A DNA stretch of 64,000 nucleotides from positions 128,179 to 192,178 of the forward strand of contig CAUYUJ010020593.1 of assembly GCA_963575745.1 (NCBI GenBank), given 5' to 3'. The stretch's first letter is position 1, and every line of letters starts with the position of its first letter. Shown one piece after another: positions 41,301 through 53,300 of this stretch. The DNA comes from Prorocentrum cordatum (taxonomy: Eukaryota > Sar > Dinophyceae > Prorocentrales > Prorocentraceae). A model generated the notes under the pieces. That model did no database searches and had not been told where the DNA came from. It worked only from the letters and a program-made list of their open reading frames with translations. Both the position numbers and the translations under genes were made by a program.

Positions 41301-42229
41301 TGGCAGGACTGAGAGAGCTCGCCAGGGCAGGCAGCCGCAGGGCGATGGAGCTGCTGCGGCGCATGCCCGCCCGTGACGCCCCCGCGTGCTTTGAACTGTC
41401 GAGGGCGTTAAGTACATGTCTGGGAGATTTGTGAGCTAGGCGCCAAAGGGTGCCCTGTTTCCTTTTTCTTTCCTATTCTGCCTGTTGCGGAGGCCTGTCG
41501 TGAAGGCCCCCAGCGGACCATCGGTTCCAAACCGCGGGATCCTGGACGCGGGGCCAGACACTGAGCAGCGAGCAGATAGAATGCGCAGCAGCAGTACTAG
41601 CGGGTCTGGGGGGAGCGGGGGGGGTGGGGAGCGGGGGCGGTGGCGGGAAGACTGCTTCACAGGGACAAGCCCTGAGTCAGGGGCGATTGGCCAGCAGGCC
41701 CTAAGCCCCTGCCGTACCCATAACATGTTTGGTTTTTTTCTTACGGGAAGGCCCCGCGCTGCAGCGGGCCGAGAGGCTAAAAAGCCAAGGGCCCCGTAGG
41801 CGGCCCGCCGAATCGCCGATTTACCGCGCTAGCAGCAACAGGGTTACATGCAATAGAACCCCAGACAGCTGCCAAGGCTTCCGACTCCGACTCCTCCTCC
41901 TCCTCCTCCTCCTCCTCCTCCTCCTCCTCCTCCTCCTCCTTCGGTTTCATGGAGGGGCGCTTCGCGCGTGCGCTGCGCGTCGGTGGCCAGTTGGCCGGCG
42001 GCGGGCGGGCGGATCTGATTCCCAGGAGTTCGGGCCGGTCCGTGTGATTTCGTCGGGCCTCAAGGCCCAAACGAGGAATCGGCGGATCTCGGCGCCTAAG
42101 CAGATGTGTTTCGGAAGGCCGATTTCGAGCCATTTGCGATTCACCCCTTGAGATCGGGCCGGTTCGTTCGAATTCGCCAGATCTCGGATGCATGATTCAT
42201 GTGAGCGATTTCGGGTATCTCTGCTCGAC
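41301..42229. other. No gene; (CTC)n at 41890-41940
   Basis: Possible 3' flank of the LINE, then GC-rich sequence, with a (CTC)n run at about 41890-41940 and GCGCTTCGCGCGTGCGCTGC at about 41957. Confidence 0.5.
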
Positions 42230-42775
42230 CAGGTCGAACATCCGATTTGGGGTCCGGGGGCTGTGGGGGCTGTGTTCGGCCGGGGCGGCGTTTTTTGGCA
42301 GTGAGAAAGCAACTTCCCGAGCGCTCTTGGGGCTCCCTTGGGGCGCTCTTGGGGGGTGGGCGCGGAAGGCCCGAGAAGGCCCCGAGATGGCCCAAGAGGG
42401 CCCCAGGAGGGCCCCAAGAGCGGTCGGGCAGTTTTTCTCGGAGGTGGATAGAGCTCCTACCCTGACACGTCGATTAAGCAATTGGCCGTTTTCAGTTCGC
42501 GAGAGGGCGTCGCAGCCGTCATTTTTGCGGGTCCAGGACCGTCGGTTTTGGTCCCAGGGCGTTTTCACTAAGGGGAGGTTTACTACAGGGAGGTTTGTCC
42601 ACCGCCGACTTTCCCTTACCAAGAACGTCCCTGCTTGGTAGCAAAAAAACTGCCCGAGCGCTCTTGGGGCTCTCTTTGGGCCATAGTCGGTTTGGGCGCT
42701 ACGCATGGTTACTTCTTTCGAGGGGCTCTCGACCCGGTCGAACATCCGATTTTGGGCCCCCCAGGGCCAGGACCA
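42230..42775 (+). repeat. Local duplication and a 150-bp dispersed repeat
   Basis: GGTCGAACATCCGATTTGGG (42232) and GCCCGAGCGCTCTTGGGGCT (about 42317) recur at 42737-42760 and 42650-42672, in swapped order. Between them 42455-42605 (TGACACGTCGATTAAGCAAT, GGCCGTTTTCAGTTCGCGAG, TTTCACTAAGGGGAGGTTTA) matches 62119-62265 (TGACACGTCGATTAGTGGAT, GTCCGTTTTCGGTTCTCGGG, TTTTACTAAAGGGAGGTCTG). Confidence 0.7.
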
Positions 42776-43676
42776 CGCCCCATTGCTGCTCCTTGCACGG
42801 CCATGCCTCAGCCCGACTACGACACCGACGGGGGGGGGGGGGGCGGGGGAGGACGGAGGGGAGGCGGTGGAGGTGATCATGCGGCTGCCCTTCAAGTCGC
42901 TGCCCATGCGCCTTGGCCTTGGCCGTGGCCATGAGATTGTCCAAACTGGTGTTCAAGCCAAGCCGCGCCAATGGCCCAATCCATACTGATCCGGCGTCCT
43001 GCGCCGTGCCACCTCGGCCTGGCTCTGCATTGTCCCAGGCCGTTGCCATGATGCAGCCCATTGGGGCCACCGGGAGCGCGTCGCCTGCAAGGCTCTTCAA
43101 CGCGGCCTCGGGCGCCGTGCCCGTCGCGCTCTCTGCCCGTCTGCTGCGTCTTCCGTGTCGTAGAACAGTTTTGGTGCCGACATTTCCACTCGTCCTTGGT
43201 GTTGATCTGATGACAGACCATGCACATTCCACTGTCTGCAGATGTCTTGGCCATCTGCCTTGGATGTGGTGTTGCCGAAGCACCCGTCGGAGCGCGTGCT
43301 GGCCCCCGCTCTCGCCTGGCCCTTCTCCACCAGGCTGGCGAACGAACCCCCTTGCGTTTGTCTTGTGGACGACGATCACTGGAGAGGAAGCACGTTGCCA
43401 TTCAATTTCTGGATGTCCAGAAATGCCAGACCATGTTTCAGACCTATTAAGAATACGTTTCAACTATGTTTCGAATGCTCTGGCATGTTTTCAACACGCT
43501 TTCAATTCAATGATAGGGCTGTTAGGGTGTCCAATGTTGTGGCATCCGCAACATGTGCCTGGGCGCGGGATGGCGGGCGCCCCTTGGGCCAACGCTGGCC
43601 GCGCTCGCCCCAGCCCGCCCGCGACGGTGCCCCCCGGGGGCGTCGCAGGGCTCGGCCGTACAGGCTCCTTTCCCTC
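42776..43676. other. No gene recognised
   Basis: Unique sequence with overlapping frames on both strands; no domain seen. A G-run at about 42830-42850. Confidence 0.35.
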
Positions 43677-44553
43677 CTCCTCCTCCTCCTCCTCCTCCTC
43701 TTCCTCCTCCTCCCCCTCCTCCTCGTCTTGTTCCTTCTGCTCCTCCTCCTCCTCCTCCTCCTCCTCCTCCTCCTCCTCCTCCTCCTGATCCTCCTGTGCC
43801 TCCTCCTCGTCCTCCTCCCCCCCTCTCCTCTCCTCCTCCCCTCCTCCTCCTTCTCCTCCTCCCGCCCTCCTCCTCCCGCCCTCCTCCTCCCGCCCTCCTC
43901 CTCCTCCCGCCCTCCCTTCCTCCCGCCCTCCTCCTCCCGCCCTCCCGCCCTCCCTCCCTCCGCCACCTGGTCCGAGGGCGCCCCCCTTCCGCGCGGGCAG
44001 GGCCCCGGCCGTTCGGCCTCTTTGCCCGGAGACGGCCACGATGCCGAGGGACGGAGCGCCCCGCGGCGGCGCGGAGGGCCCGGACGCCCCCGAGCGGGCG
44101 GGGCTGCTCGTTCCAGCGGCCCGCCGCTCCCCGGGCGTGTGGCGGCAGAGGCGGGGCCCGCTCCGACGCGACGCCGATGTCGACGCTGGGCAGGGAGGGG
44201 GTCCCTCCTCCCCAGCCACCCTTCCCTCCCACCTCCTTCCTCCCTCCTCCTTCCTCCCTCTTTCCTCCTCCCTCCTCCCTCTTCCTTCCATCCTCCCTCC
44301 TCCTCCTCCTCCTCCATCCTCCTCCCTCTTCCGTCCCCCCCCCTCCCCCCTCCTCCCTCCTCCCGCCTCCCTCCTCCCTCCCCCTCCCTCCTTCCTCCTC
44401 CCTCCCTCCTGCTTCGTCCCTCCACCCTCCGTTCCTCCTGCCTCCTTCTTCCATCCTCCCTCCTTCTCCCTTTTGCCTCCCCGCTCCTCGCTACTCCTCC
44501 CTCATCTTCCTCCTCCTCCTCCTCCTCCTCCTCCTCCTCCTCCTCCTCCAAAT
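43677..44553 (+). repeat. CTC microsatellite and long CCTCC pyrimidine tracts
   Basis: Nearly pure (CTC)n at 43677-43790 and 44500-44549, CCTCCTCCCGCCCTCC-type tracts between (43790-43970 and 44200-44510), and a GC-rich unique piece at 43970-44200. Long frames here (up to 437 codons) are artefacts. Confidence 0.95.
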
Positions 44554-44555
44554 AA

Positions 44556-44700
44556 GATGCCCCGCCGCAGCCGTTTTACTCTGGGGTGCGGAAGGCGGCT
44601 GCCTTCCGTGCCCTTGTTAGTCGCGTGTTAGACATACCCCGTGTTATTTCTGCTCTCTCTGAAAATGTACCTTTCATCGTACCATCCGTTGTCATACGCG
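44556..44700 (+). repeat. Dispersed 140-bp module with near-palindrome, copy A
   Basis: GATGCCCCGCCGCAGCCGTT, TTACTCTGGGGTGCGGAAGG, CGGCTGCCTTCCGTGCCC, CCCCGTGTTATTTCTGC and TCGTACCATCCGTTGT align almost base for base with 57667-57815. The centre GCGGAAGGCGGCTGCCTTCCGT is a 22-bp palindrome with two changes from copy B. Confidence 0.85.
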
Positions 44701-45594
44701 GGTATCGCAAAAGTTTCGTGTGAACGTCTCACGGGAAGATATGCACAAGTGCGCGCAATGACCGCGTGACCTTATAGCCCCAAAATGGTATGATTCGGTC
44801 CCCAGGCCACCGACGATTACCTCCAAGCGAAGCTGCGATGATTCCCTAGCCCAACATGATCCCGACAAGGCATCTTGAGGGTCTCAGGACGCCTATGCCT
44901 ATGCGACGACCCGTCTGATGCGCAGCGGGCGATGCCGAGACGGCCCCAAGGCCAGAACATGGACCCAGGAGGGCGATTCCAAACTGATCGAGCGACGCCC
45001 GCACAATCCAAACATGACGCGGGGGCGATCTGAAAACGACCTGACGACAACTCCAAGGTACACCCAGGATCGTTCGCACGTCGACGCAGTGGGCGGTCCC
45101 GCAACCTGTATATCATGTGAAGTTGATTTCGCGAGGGCCCAACATGGCTTCCAGAGGCCCTGACGAGGGGTCCGCGGCGACAGGACGGCGCACGCAACCT
45201 ATGAATCCCAGCTTGCGCCTACCAGCGCGGCGGGGTCGCTCAAGGGCCCAAGGTTCACGGCGCGACGTAGCCCCGCGCCCGCCGTATCCCGTCAGACAGG
45301 CAGGGCGAGATCCCGACGCGCACTCCGTTGGACTATCGCGCAGTTGGCGGTGCGTCCGAGGAGCACGTCTGCAACCGCGTCGCGGAATGTCCTGAGCGCA
45401 GCGAACGTGGCGACGACGCGACGCACGAGGGGCATGCCCACAATTATGTTGCGGGGTGTCCCTGGCGCAGTGACGGCCTCGACGGCGCGACAGAAGACGG
45501 CGCCCAATGCGCTGATCAAGAGGAGCAAATTCAGGACGCGTCGCGTATCCCCACCAGCCCATCCAGAATTGATCGCCAGTTTTCTTGAGGCCTC
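44701..45594. other. No gene recognised
   Basis: Unique sequence. Plus and minus frames of 80-170 codons overlap and show no family. Confidence 0.35.
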
Positions 45595-46290
45595 TTTGGA
45601 GGCTATCTTGAGCCATGCTCGGCTAGAGGCTGTCGGAGGCTATCTTGAGCCATGCTCGGCTATCTTGGGCCATCGTGAGGCTGCCTTGAGGCCTCTTGGA
45701 GGTCTGTCGGAGGCTATATTGAGCCATGCTTGGCTGTCTAAGGCCATTTTGAAGGCCATCTTGGGCTATCTAGGGCTCTCTTGGAGCCATCTTGGGCCAA
45801 GAAGGGCAGAGTGGGGGGTCTTTGGGAGAGGCTTGGAGGCCTCTTGGGGCCATCTTGGGCCCCATGTTTCAAAAATAGGAGGCGCCTTAACTCGGATCCC
45901 CCCCTCGGAGGCTCTCAAACGGCGCCTTGGGGCCGTCTTGGAGCGCTCTTGGGCGCCTCTTGGGCGATCTTGGGGCCGCATTCGGCCTTCTTGGGCCCCT
46001 CTTGGGGCCCTTTCGGCCATCGTGGTGCCATCTTGATTGAGGCTTCCAAAGACAATCGGAAGCGAAAAGGCGAGAATGCCAAAAACATTGTTTTCCCATA
46101 GCTTTGAAGGGTTTTGGCATCTTGGAGATCTCCGCGGAGGGCTCGAAGGGCATGTGGATCCGTCTTGGGGCTGTCTTGGGGCCTCTTGGGGGTATGTCGG
46201 AGGCTATCTTGTCCCATCTTGAAGTGACATGGGCCATCTTGGAGGCCATCTTGCGACTTTGAACGCCTCTTGGAGCAATCTTGGGCCATA
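45595..46290 (+). repeat. GAGGCTATCTTGAGCCATGC minisatellite and CTTGGGG tract
   Basis: Irregular units of about 25-60 bp (GAGGCTATCTTGAGCCATGC TCGGCT) at 45595-45760, passing into CTCTTGGGGCCATCTTGGGC filler to 46290. The filler is the complement style of the GGCCCAAGAGG tracts elsewhere, here in the other orientation. Confidence 0.7.
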
Positions 46291-46639
46291 TTGGACGCGC
46301 CAGCGCCTCGCGGCGCGCCCCGCCCAGGCCCAGGGGAGGGCGGGGGGGGGTTCAGCGGACGAGAGAAGAAAAAACGCGCTAGACCAAGGCCCAGAGGGCC
46401 GGTGGGATTCGAGGCAGGGGCCCGCGACGGTTCCGGGGCTCATGGCGAGAGCGGGGCCGTCGGTGGACCCCCGGCCCCCAGCGACCCCGTGACCTTCGGA
46501 GGGGCCTCCGCTCCGGACGGAAGGCCATCGGAGTGGGCGTGCTCGCCTCGGCCATGTGCCTAGGCTGGGTGGAGGCAGGAGGCGGTGGCGGCAGAGCGCG
46601 GCGCCCGCCTTCCTGGGGGCCCGAGCAACCATCTCGGGC

Positions 46640-48782
46640 ACCTCTTTACACGTGGTTTGGTCACTGGCGAACTCGGACCTCAACAAGTTTTGCCGGGCGG
46701 CCTGCGCATCATCTCGTCGCCCGGGCATGGCCCGAGAATGGGCGGGCAAGTGGCCGCCGCGCGAGGAGGTGCTATCGACGGCAACCTGGCCCTCCCGACG
46801 CGCAGGTTGGCCGCGCGTCGGGGGCAATGCGGCGCGGGGGGGGGGCCCGCCCCAGCTGTCTCGGCGCTTCTGAGCTTCGACCGACTGCCGTGGGGGCGCG
46901 CGGATCGCATTCTCGCGCAGTGTCACGTCCTCCGCAACCGCGCCCAGCAAGCTGGTCAACCCGCGATCGGCCACGAGGGTCTCGTCGTCCTCCTCTTGCG
47001 GGCGGTAGTGGCGTCAAGCGCGCGGTTGGCCGCGGTCTTGCAGCTCGACGACATGGCCTGCCCGACCAATGCAGCGCAGCTCGCGCGCGTGATGGGTCTA
47101 TTGCGGCGCTCTGGGCACGCGCTCGAGGGGTCGTCCAGCAATCTCGCCTCGGCGGCAAACTCTGCCAAGCAGCGGACCTTTCTCACGGGCGCGCCCGCGC
47201 AGAGCGCCCGCGGCATTGCGGCCGGATCGGGCCGGGGCGGCCCGGGCCCGTCAGCGGTGGGGGGCGGCGCCGAGCCCACTTGCGCCAGCGCCGCCAGCGC
47301 AGGAGGCATTCCCAGTGGCCGCCGTCGACTCTAGCGCCGACGCCGACGCCATCAGCTCGTTCAGCGAGGGATGCATGGCCGCCGACGACTCCGAGCAACG
47401 CGACGTTCCCGTGGGACAGCGCAGCGCGTGCCTGTCTTGGGTTCGCGAGTTCGCCAGAGCACGATGGCGTCGCTTCAGCGGCCGCAAGCCCTCGCGCCCC
47501 GCCCGGCGGGTCATTGAGAGGAAGGGCAATGGGCGCGGAAAGGGCCACCGAGTCTCCCCGGCGAATTTGGCCGAGAAGACCTCGAAGAGACATTCGCGGG
47601 CTCTGAGCAGGGCAGAGGTGAGGGTAAAGGGAGATTCGGGACCAGTGGCGCGGGTTCGGGCCGTCGAGGTAAAGTTTGCGGGCCCTGGCGGGGTGCGACT
47701 CGAGCGCCGCGCGTGTGATTCAGAAGAACGCCCCGTGCGCGACTGCCCCCGGCGCCGCGGCCACGGGCGCGCTCTCTTCTTTCTCAGCGCCCGCGCCCCG
47801 CGACCACCGGCGCCCGCGCCGTCGTCGACGTCGGGGTAGCAGGGGCCGCTGAGCCGAGCTGAGCAGCGGCCCCTGACGGACGCGCGCGCGGTTTGGATCA
47901 TCGGGGGCGCCGCCAGCCATGGGCTGATTATGTCTTCAGGCTCTGGCGCGAGTGACCCCATGCAGAGTGCTGATCCTTGAAGCGGCAGGCGGCCTGCAGT
48001 AGCGTCGGCAGCGCCGCGGCCAGCAGCGGCGGCCACTGCGCCGAATTCGTCGTCCGACGTTCCGCGGCAACAGGTTGGCCACAGTCAGTTGTCACGTTGG
48101 GCGGGCGCAGCATCTCCATGGTCATCGCCCAACCCTTGCTTGCGACGCCGAGCTGCGGCGATTTCGACAGGAGGTGGGCGATATCATGGGCCGCGTGCAA
48201 GCCTCTGCGCAGCCGCTGGTATCTGCGACGACGTTGCAGGCCCGCGCGGCAGCCGCGGGGCCAGTGCCAGCCGCGCCGACAGCGCCGACAGCTTCAGCAG
48301 CGCCGCCTGCACCGCTGCAGTGGGCGCGCGTTGGAGGTGCATTCCCTCTGGGACAGGACCAAACACGGCACTGGCTGGGCGGCCTCCGCGCGCGGGCCGC
48401 AACTTCCACGCCGCCGGCTGCCGACGCGCAGCTGCCGGGCTGGGCCTGCATGCCGTCGGTGGCCTCTCCCGGCATCGGTGCGCCATGCGGATCGAGCTCC
48501 AATTGGCCGCCGCAATCAGTGCCGGCGCCCGCGCTTCCGCCAGTGCTGGACACTCTCAGGATTGGTCCTGTTCAACGCAGGCGGGCCAGTGGGCGTGAGC
48601 CAACCGTGAGGGGAGTGGCCGCGTGGTCTGCCGGTCGCGAGACCTGGGCGTCCAGGGGCAATCGGTCTGATCGCAGCTCGCATTCCGCTTTCGACTACAA
48701 GTGGCGACGACGCCTCGACGAGCATCGCGACGCACAGCTAGCATTGGAGCTACTGCGACAGCAGTCAGACCAGCAGCGCTGA
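46640..48782 (+). pseudogene. Gag-like region, broken
   Basis: Three frames in turn. 46585-47334 includes LPWGRADRILAQCHVLRNRA and LDDMACPTNAAQLARVMGLL RRSGHALEGSSSNLASAAN, a segment resembling the gag-like part of dinoflagellate copia elements. 47216-47839 includes AAVDSSADADAISSFSEGCM and a basic stretch. 48075-48782 ends in DYKWRRRLDEHRDAQLALEL LRQQSDQQR, helical and charged. A CKGDDQESPIC motif at about 48857-48890 may be a damaged zinc knuckle. Assignment rests on position and general character rather than on a strict domain. Confidence 0.4.
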
Positions 48783-49354
48783 GCTGCGCGGCGTTTTGCA
48801 GAGACGCCGACTGACCCTCCCCCGGCGCCAGCCGCGGCGCCGGCTGCGCCCCCCGCATTTGTTGTCTGCAAAGGCGACGATCAGGAGAGCCCCATCTGTC
48901 GAGGCCCTCGCCCACGTCGAGAGGGTTGCACGACTGCAATTCCGACGCATCTTGCGCCGCGCATGCTATCCACAGCTCGTGCAGAACATTGGCGCCGGTC
49001 TGGTCTACCGCGCGGCGCGCCGCAGACAGGCCGACGTCATCGCCGACTACCGCTTTGTTAGCGCAGATCGTGCACCCGCGGGGTCGGCGCCGTAGGCGGC
49101 GACCCGCGACGCGCCAGCAGTGGGCGCGCCGCGGGAGACATGGCCGCAGCGGGGCGCAGCGCCTTCTCGTCGGCCACCTCCAGCACCCGGGAAACCGCGG
49201 CAAGATCTCGTGATATTTCGCCTCCGCGGTGGATTCGCCAGTGCGCGTGCTTCCGTGCCGGCCTACATCGCGCGGGCCTGGGCTCCCGCGGTGGCCGATT
49301 TCGTCGGGTTCAGGCTCGAGTTCCCAGGGCGATGCGCCATGCTACCTGGCAAGC

Positions 49355-49504
49355 GCATTATTTCCAGGCGGCCGTTTAGGCGTCGTCGTCGACGCCCGCG
49401 CCAGGGCCAACCTCTGGGGCGCGCGATTCGCCTGGACCTTGGCCTGGCGAGCCGCGCAGGCGAAGCTCCAACCCCCGGAGGAGTGGTTGTCCGCCCCGCT
49501 GTAA
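49355..49504 (+). pseudogene. Retropepsin-like protease remnant
   Basis: The frame 49229-49504 contains GGRLGVVVDARARANLWGAR followed by FAWTLAWRAAQAKLQPPEEW. Retropepsins have D-T/S-G-A flanked by hydrophobic residues; here the segment reads VVVDARARANLWG, so the Gly of the active-site triad is replaced by Arg. Position before the dUTPase and RT agrees with a copia-like protease. Inactive if real. Confidence 0.4.
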
Positions 49505-49919
49505 GTGGCAGGAGTGTGCAAAGGGTCACGAGTGGCGAGCCGGGAAATCCTTTGCCCCGTTCCCGCAAAATCGCGCGATGGTGTGACCAGCGTGTGCGCG
49601 CTGGTCGTGGAGGGCGCAGGCGACGCTCTCCCTGCCGCGTTGCGTCTGCAATCCATGCCGTCCAACAAAGGGTGGTGGAGACAGGCGTGGACCAAGCGCG
49701 CCTCGCCTTCCCTGGGCTGGGCGGCCACGAGATCACCTGGGGCCAGGTGCGATGCGCCGCGACCTGGGGTCCGCTCCGAACGGGCGCTCTTGCTTCCCAG
49801 TCAACGACTTCGGCGAGCACCGGCCGCGCTCCGGGGGCCCGCCGCCCAAGCAGCTCGCTCTGCTTGCGGTGGGCACCGACAGCCAGAATCACCGCGACGC
49901 TTGCGGACGCGAATTCAAC

Positions 49920-50331
49920 GAACGCAAGGTCCAACTTCTCGGTCCGAATGCGAAAGTTCCTGCGCGAAGCGCCGCCAGCTCCGCCGGCTACGATCTGCGC
50001 GCCAGCACCGACGCCAGTACTCCGACCTATGGTCGGGAAGTGGTGCCCACCGGCGTATCAGCATTAGCACCGCAGTGCACGTGCATGCGTTTTGCCCCAC
50101 GCTCAGGTCTCGCGCCCAAGGACATCGACATTGTTGGCGGCGCGGTCAACCCCGACTACCGCGAGGGGATCACCCCGCGGATCCACGTGGTCGAGCAGTG
50201 CCACCACATCGCCAAGCTCATCCGAGAACGACACGACGACGCCGAGATCGTGGTCGTTCCCAGCTTACCTACATCGTCTAGGAGATCAGGTGGTTTCGGA
50301 CACACCAGAGTGACTCACCTCAGACACGACA
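49920..50331 (+). CDS. dut-like: dUTPase domain
   Basis: Single open frame (49752-50384) with the trimeric dUTPase motifs in order: LLGPNAKVPARSAASSAGYD LRA (motif 1), PRSGLAPKDID (motif 2, about 50094-50130), VGGAVNPDYREG (motif 3), VVEQCHHIAKLI (motif 4 position) and RRSGGFGHTR (motif 5, about 50279-50310). The family hydrolyses dUTP to dUMP and pyrophosphate, limiting uracil in DNA. Oddities: motif 3 has Asn where GVIDxDYRG has the catalytic Asp, and motif 4 has CHHIAK for GDRIAQ. It is the only part of the element that stays in one frame across a whole domain. No separate start codon is evident; it was probably part of a polyprotein. Confidence 0.85.
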
Positions 50332-50384
50332 TCATCCCGATCGATGTGGATTTCTCGACTTCCGAAGGTCAGAAGGGCAACTAG

Positions 50385-53300
50385 GTTGCCGACTGCCGTC
50401 GGGGGCCATGCCGCCAGGGAATCGCTGGGTGGGCCCCCGAGGCTGGCCCCTGTCGACATGCCCGGCAGAGGAGGGCAGCAGGCCCAGGACGTCCCGCCCA
50501 GGTCCAAGAACGGGGGTGGGACACATCGCAGGCACTGCGGGATCATGGTGGCGCAGCTCGGTCTCTATCGGCTCTCATGTTCCCCATCGCCACCTGCAGT
50601 GTGTTGTGAATCGCGCGCGACATGAACCAGGACGAGGTTCACCACGTCCTCGACTCATTGTCCAGTTGGCGTGCCCGCGTTGACGACGCAGGCGCCAGGA
50701 TTTCTTTTCGGCATTGACGGCCCACCTCGGGGTCGTCCCGCCGCGAAGCAGATGGCCGAAGCGCCCGTGCTCCACTCCAGCAAGCACAGGGCATGCCACA
50801 AGCACTTAGCATTAGGGGCAGAGCGTCGCAGGATCTCTTTCAAGATGCTACCAGGAGCTCCTGTGCACAACCAGCTCTGCAAGTGCGGCACTGAGCTGGA
50901 GGAGCACATTGGCGATTGGACCACCGCGTGCCAGCGGTTGTTTTTAGCCCTGGTGCGCCGCGAGGTGTTGCGAATTGTGCCCTCCTGCAGTTGTGCTTCA
51001 ACGAGCCGTGGCGCGCCGAGGGGAGCGCGTTCTCGACGAGGCACCGCGGCGGCCTCAGCACCATACTCGAACGCCATGTCCTGTCCCATGGCGACTGGCA
51101 AGCTCGACCCCACGCAGGACATCCAGGACTCCACGCAGCGCATCCACCACGCCGAGCTGCTACTCAGGACTCCAGCACAGGACCAGCGAGGAGTACGATT
51201 TCAGGAACATCCAGACAACCGCGACACCAAACAAGTCAGTCAAACTTGTCCCTCTACCGCTGGGGGTCGACCGGCAAGGGAGGTTAAGGGCAGCTGCGTT
51301 GCCGGCGCCGACCCCGTTGCCGAACGGGAGACAATTGGCGACTGCGCTGCTAATCTCCACCCAGCGGCAGAGCGCTTGCGCCAGAAGAAGAAGAACATTA
51401 ACTAAGGCCGTGCGCCTGTAGCCCGTAAGCAGGTCGCGGAGGATCATTGCAACGATTGCGGCTCAGGTCTCGCGGGCCACTCACCCCACCTCCGCGGCGC
51501 GCCTGCCATTGGCGAGCCAGGTCGCGCCGACGAGTGCGGCGACGGCGAACTCCGCGGCGACCTCCCCTCAGGTCTTCCCACGTGGTGGTTCACAGCATCG
51601 TCGGCCTCGACATCAGATCGCCATCTGGCGCGTGCTCAACTGATATCCGGGGGCAGATGAATTTCTGGAAAAGCCAACGAGTTCGACGCGAGTCAACACC
51701 TCCTCGCCTACGTCACCGCGCTCGACTACGGCGTCGACATCATCGTGGCTTGTGCTGGGGAGGCTGGGACTAGCCAACTTGCTGTCCGACGCCGCCTCAG
51801 AGTTGGGGGGAATTTCGGCCTGGTAACCGGCTGTGCCCTCAATGGCGAAGGCCAGCAACGCGCAGTGGGGAGATTCTTGCGACAGCGCCTTCTAGTGGCC
51901 ATCATGACCCCCGCATGCCGGTCATTCGGTCGTTGGGCGGCGGTTAATTACAGGCTCAACTACGGCGCTTGGCTGCGGCCCACCAGGACGCAGCCTCACA
52001 CGGGCGATTCTGCGGCCACGTAGCACGACTATATTCGAAGTGGGAAATTTTTCGTCAACGAGCAGCCCGACCCGTCGTGGCTCTGCTACGAACAGCCGTG
52101 TTTAGACGTGCTTGCAGGACATGCCCGCGTCGAGGGCCGCGACGGAATCGACGCGCAAATTTAGCCCGGGAAATTTGCCGGAAGACTTGCGCAAAGCATC
52201 GCGGATTTACGTCGCCGCCTTGAGGCTCGCGCAAGACGAACTATGTTCGTGAGTGCGGCTTTGCCGAGGCAGCTTTCCCACTAGTGGCATCTGGAGCCGC
52301 GGAGCGTCAGATCCGGGTTGAGATGGCCGCCGAGCGCGCGCGCTGCACGTGCAAGGCGCACATTCGGGCGGATCCACCCATGCATTCCAGGAATCCAACA
52401 AGGTGCCGATGCCCGCGCAGGGCTCCGATCCACTGGGGGTGCCCAGGCTGTCGCGAGGACAGGGGGCGCGATCGCCTTGCGCGCGCGGGCGAATTCAGCG
52501 AATGCACGTTCGTGGGCCCTCACAGCAGGCCGCGCCAACGCGCTGGCCAACGCCCGCGAGAGCCGGCGCGACCTGGAGGACCACGCCACTCCAACGATCA
52601 ACAGGCTCATCGGAGGAGTCGACTTGGGAGCAGCTGACGAAGCCCCTCACCATCACTTTTAGGCATCTCTGGAGCCAGCTCGTTCTCCAGCACTGGTGCT
52701 CAGAGCAGTGGTTCCGGCGATTGTGTTGCTTGACCGCAGAGTCCTGGTTCGGGCGACTGCGTCGCCAGACAGGGACTGCGAGCCAGCCCAGCGGCAGGGG
52801 CGCTGCCGAGACGACCAGGTCGATGAGACCACCGACGCATCAGTTGGCAATCCGTCTCCCATCGACTGGACTCGCTTCGACGCCGCCACTTCACTGCGAG
52901 TTCGCATGAGACGCGCGTGCGAGAGCTGCGCACTTTCCATATCCTGTGGTGGCGCGCTACTAATCAGGAAATGGCACGATCACGACTCGCAGCCAACATT
53001 CCCCAGAATATCCTCGAGTTCATACCCGCAGTGGCCAGCCACTGTAGGGGGGTCCGCAAGTGGCAACCGCCAGAGCACCCCTAAACGCCGATTCTCAACG
53101 CAATTTAATCAGCACGTCGAGCGCGACATCCTCCAGGCATGATCACGCATCTGATCTGTTGCGCCTAGCATTGACAGGACGCCCAGGTGATCGACTCCAA
53201 ACCCGCTTCGACGCTGCTGGCAGTAAACGACCGATCATGGATCCAAGCATCCGATGCGATGGGGGCGTTTTATCCTGGACGCAATTAGCGGCATGGCCTG

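Noticed and set aside
44500-44549. Polypyrimidine tract as splice acceptor for a downstream gene
   Set aside because: A pure CTC repeat with no coding sequence after it; copy A of the downstream module stops after about 24 codons.
43242-44620. Long frames rich in Pro, Ser, Leu or Glu, Arg, Gly (up to 437 codons)
   Set aside because: Microsatellite and pyrimidine tracts, open on both strands.
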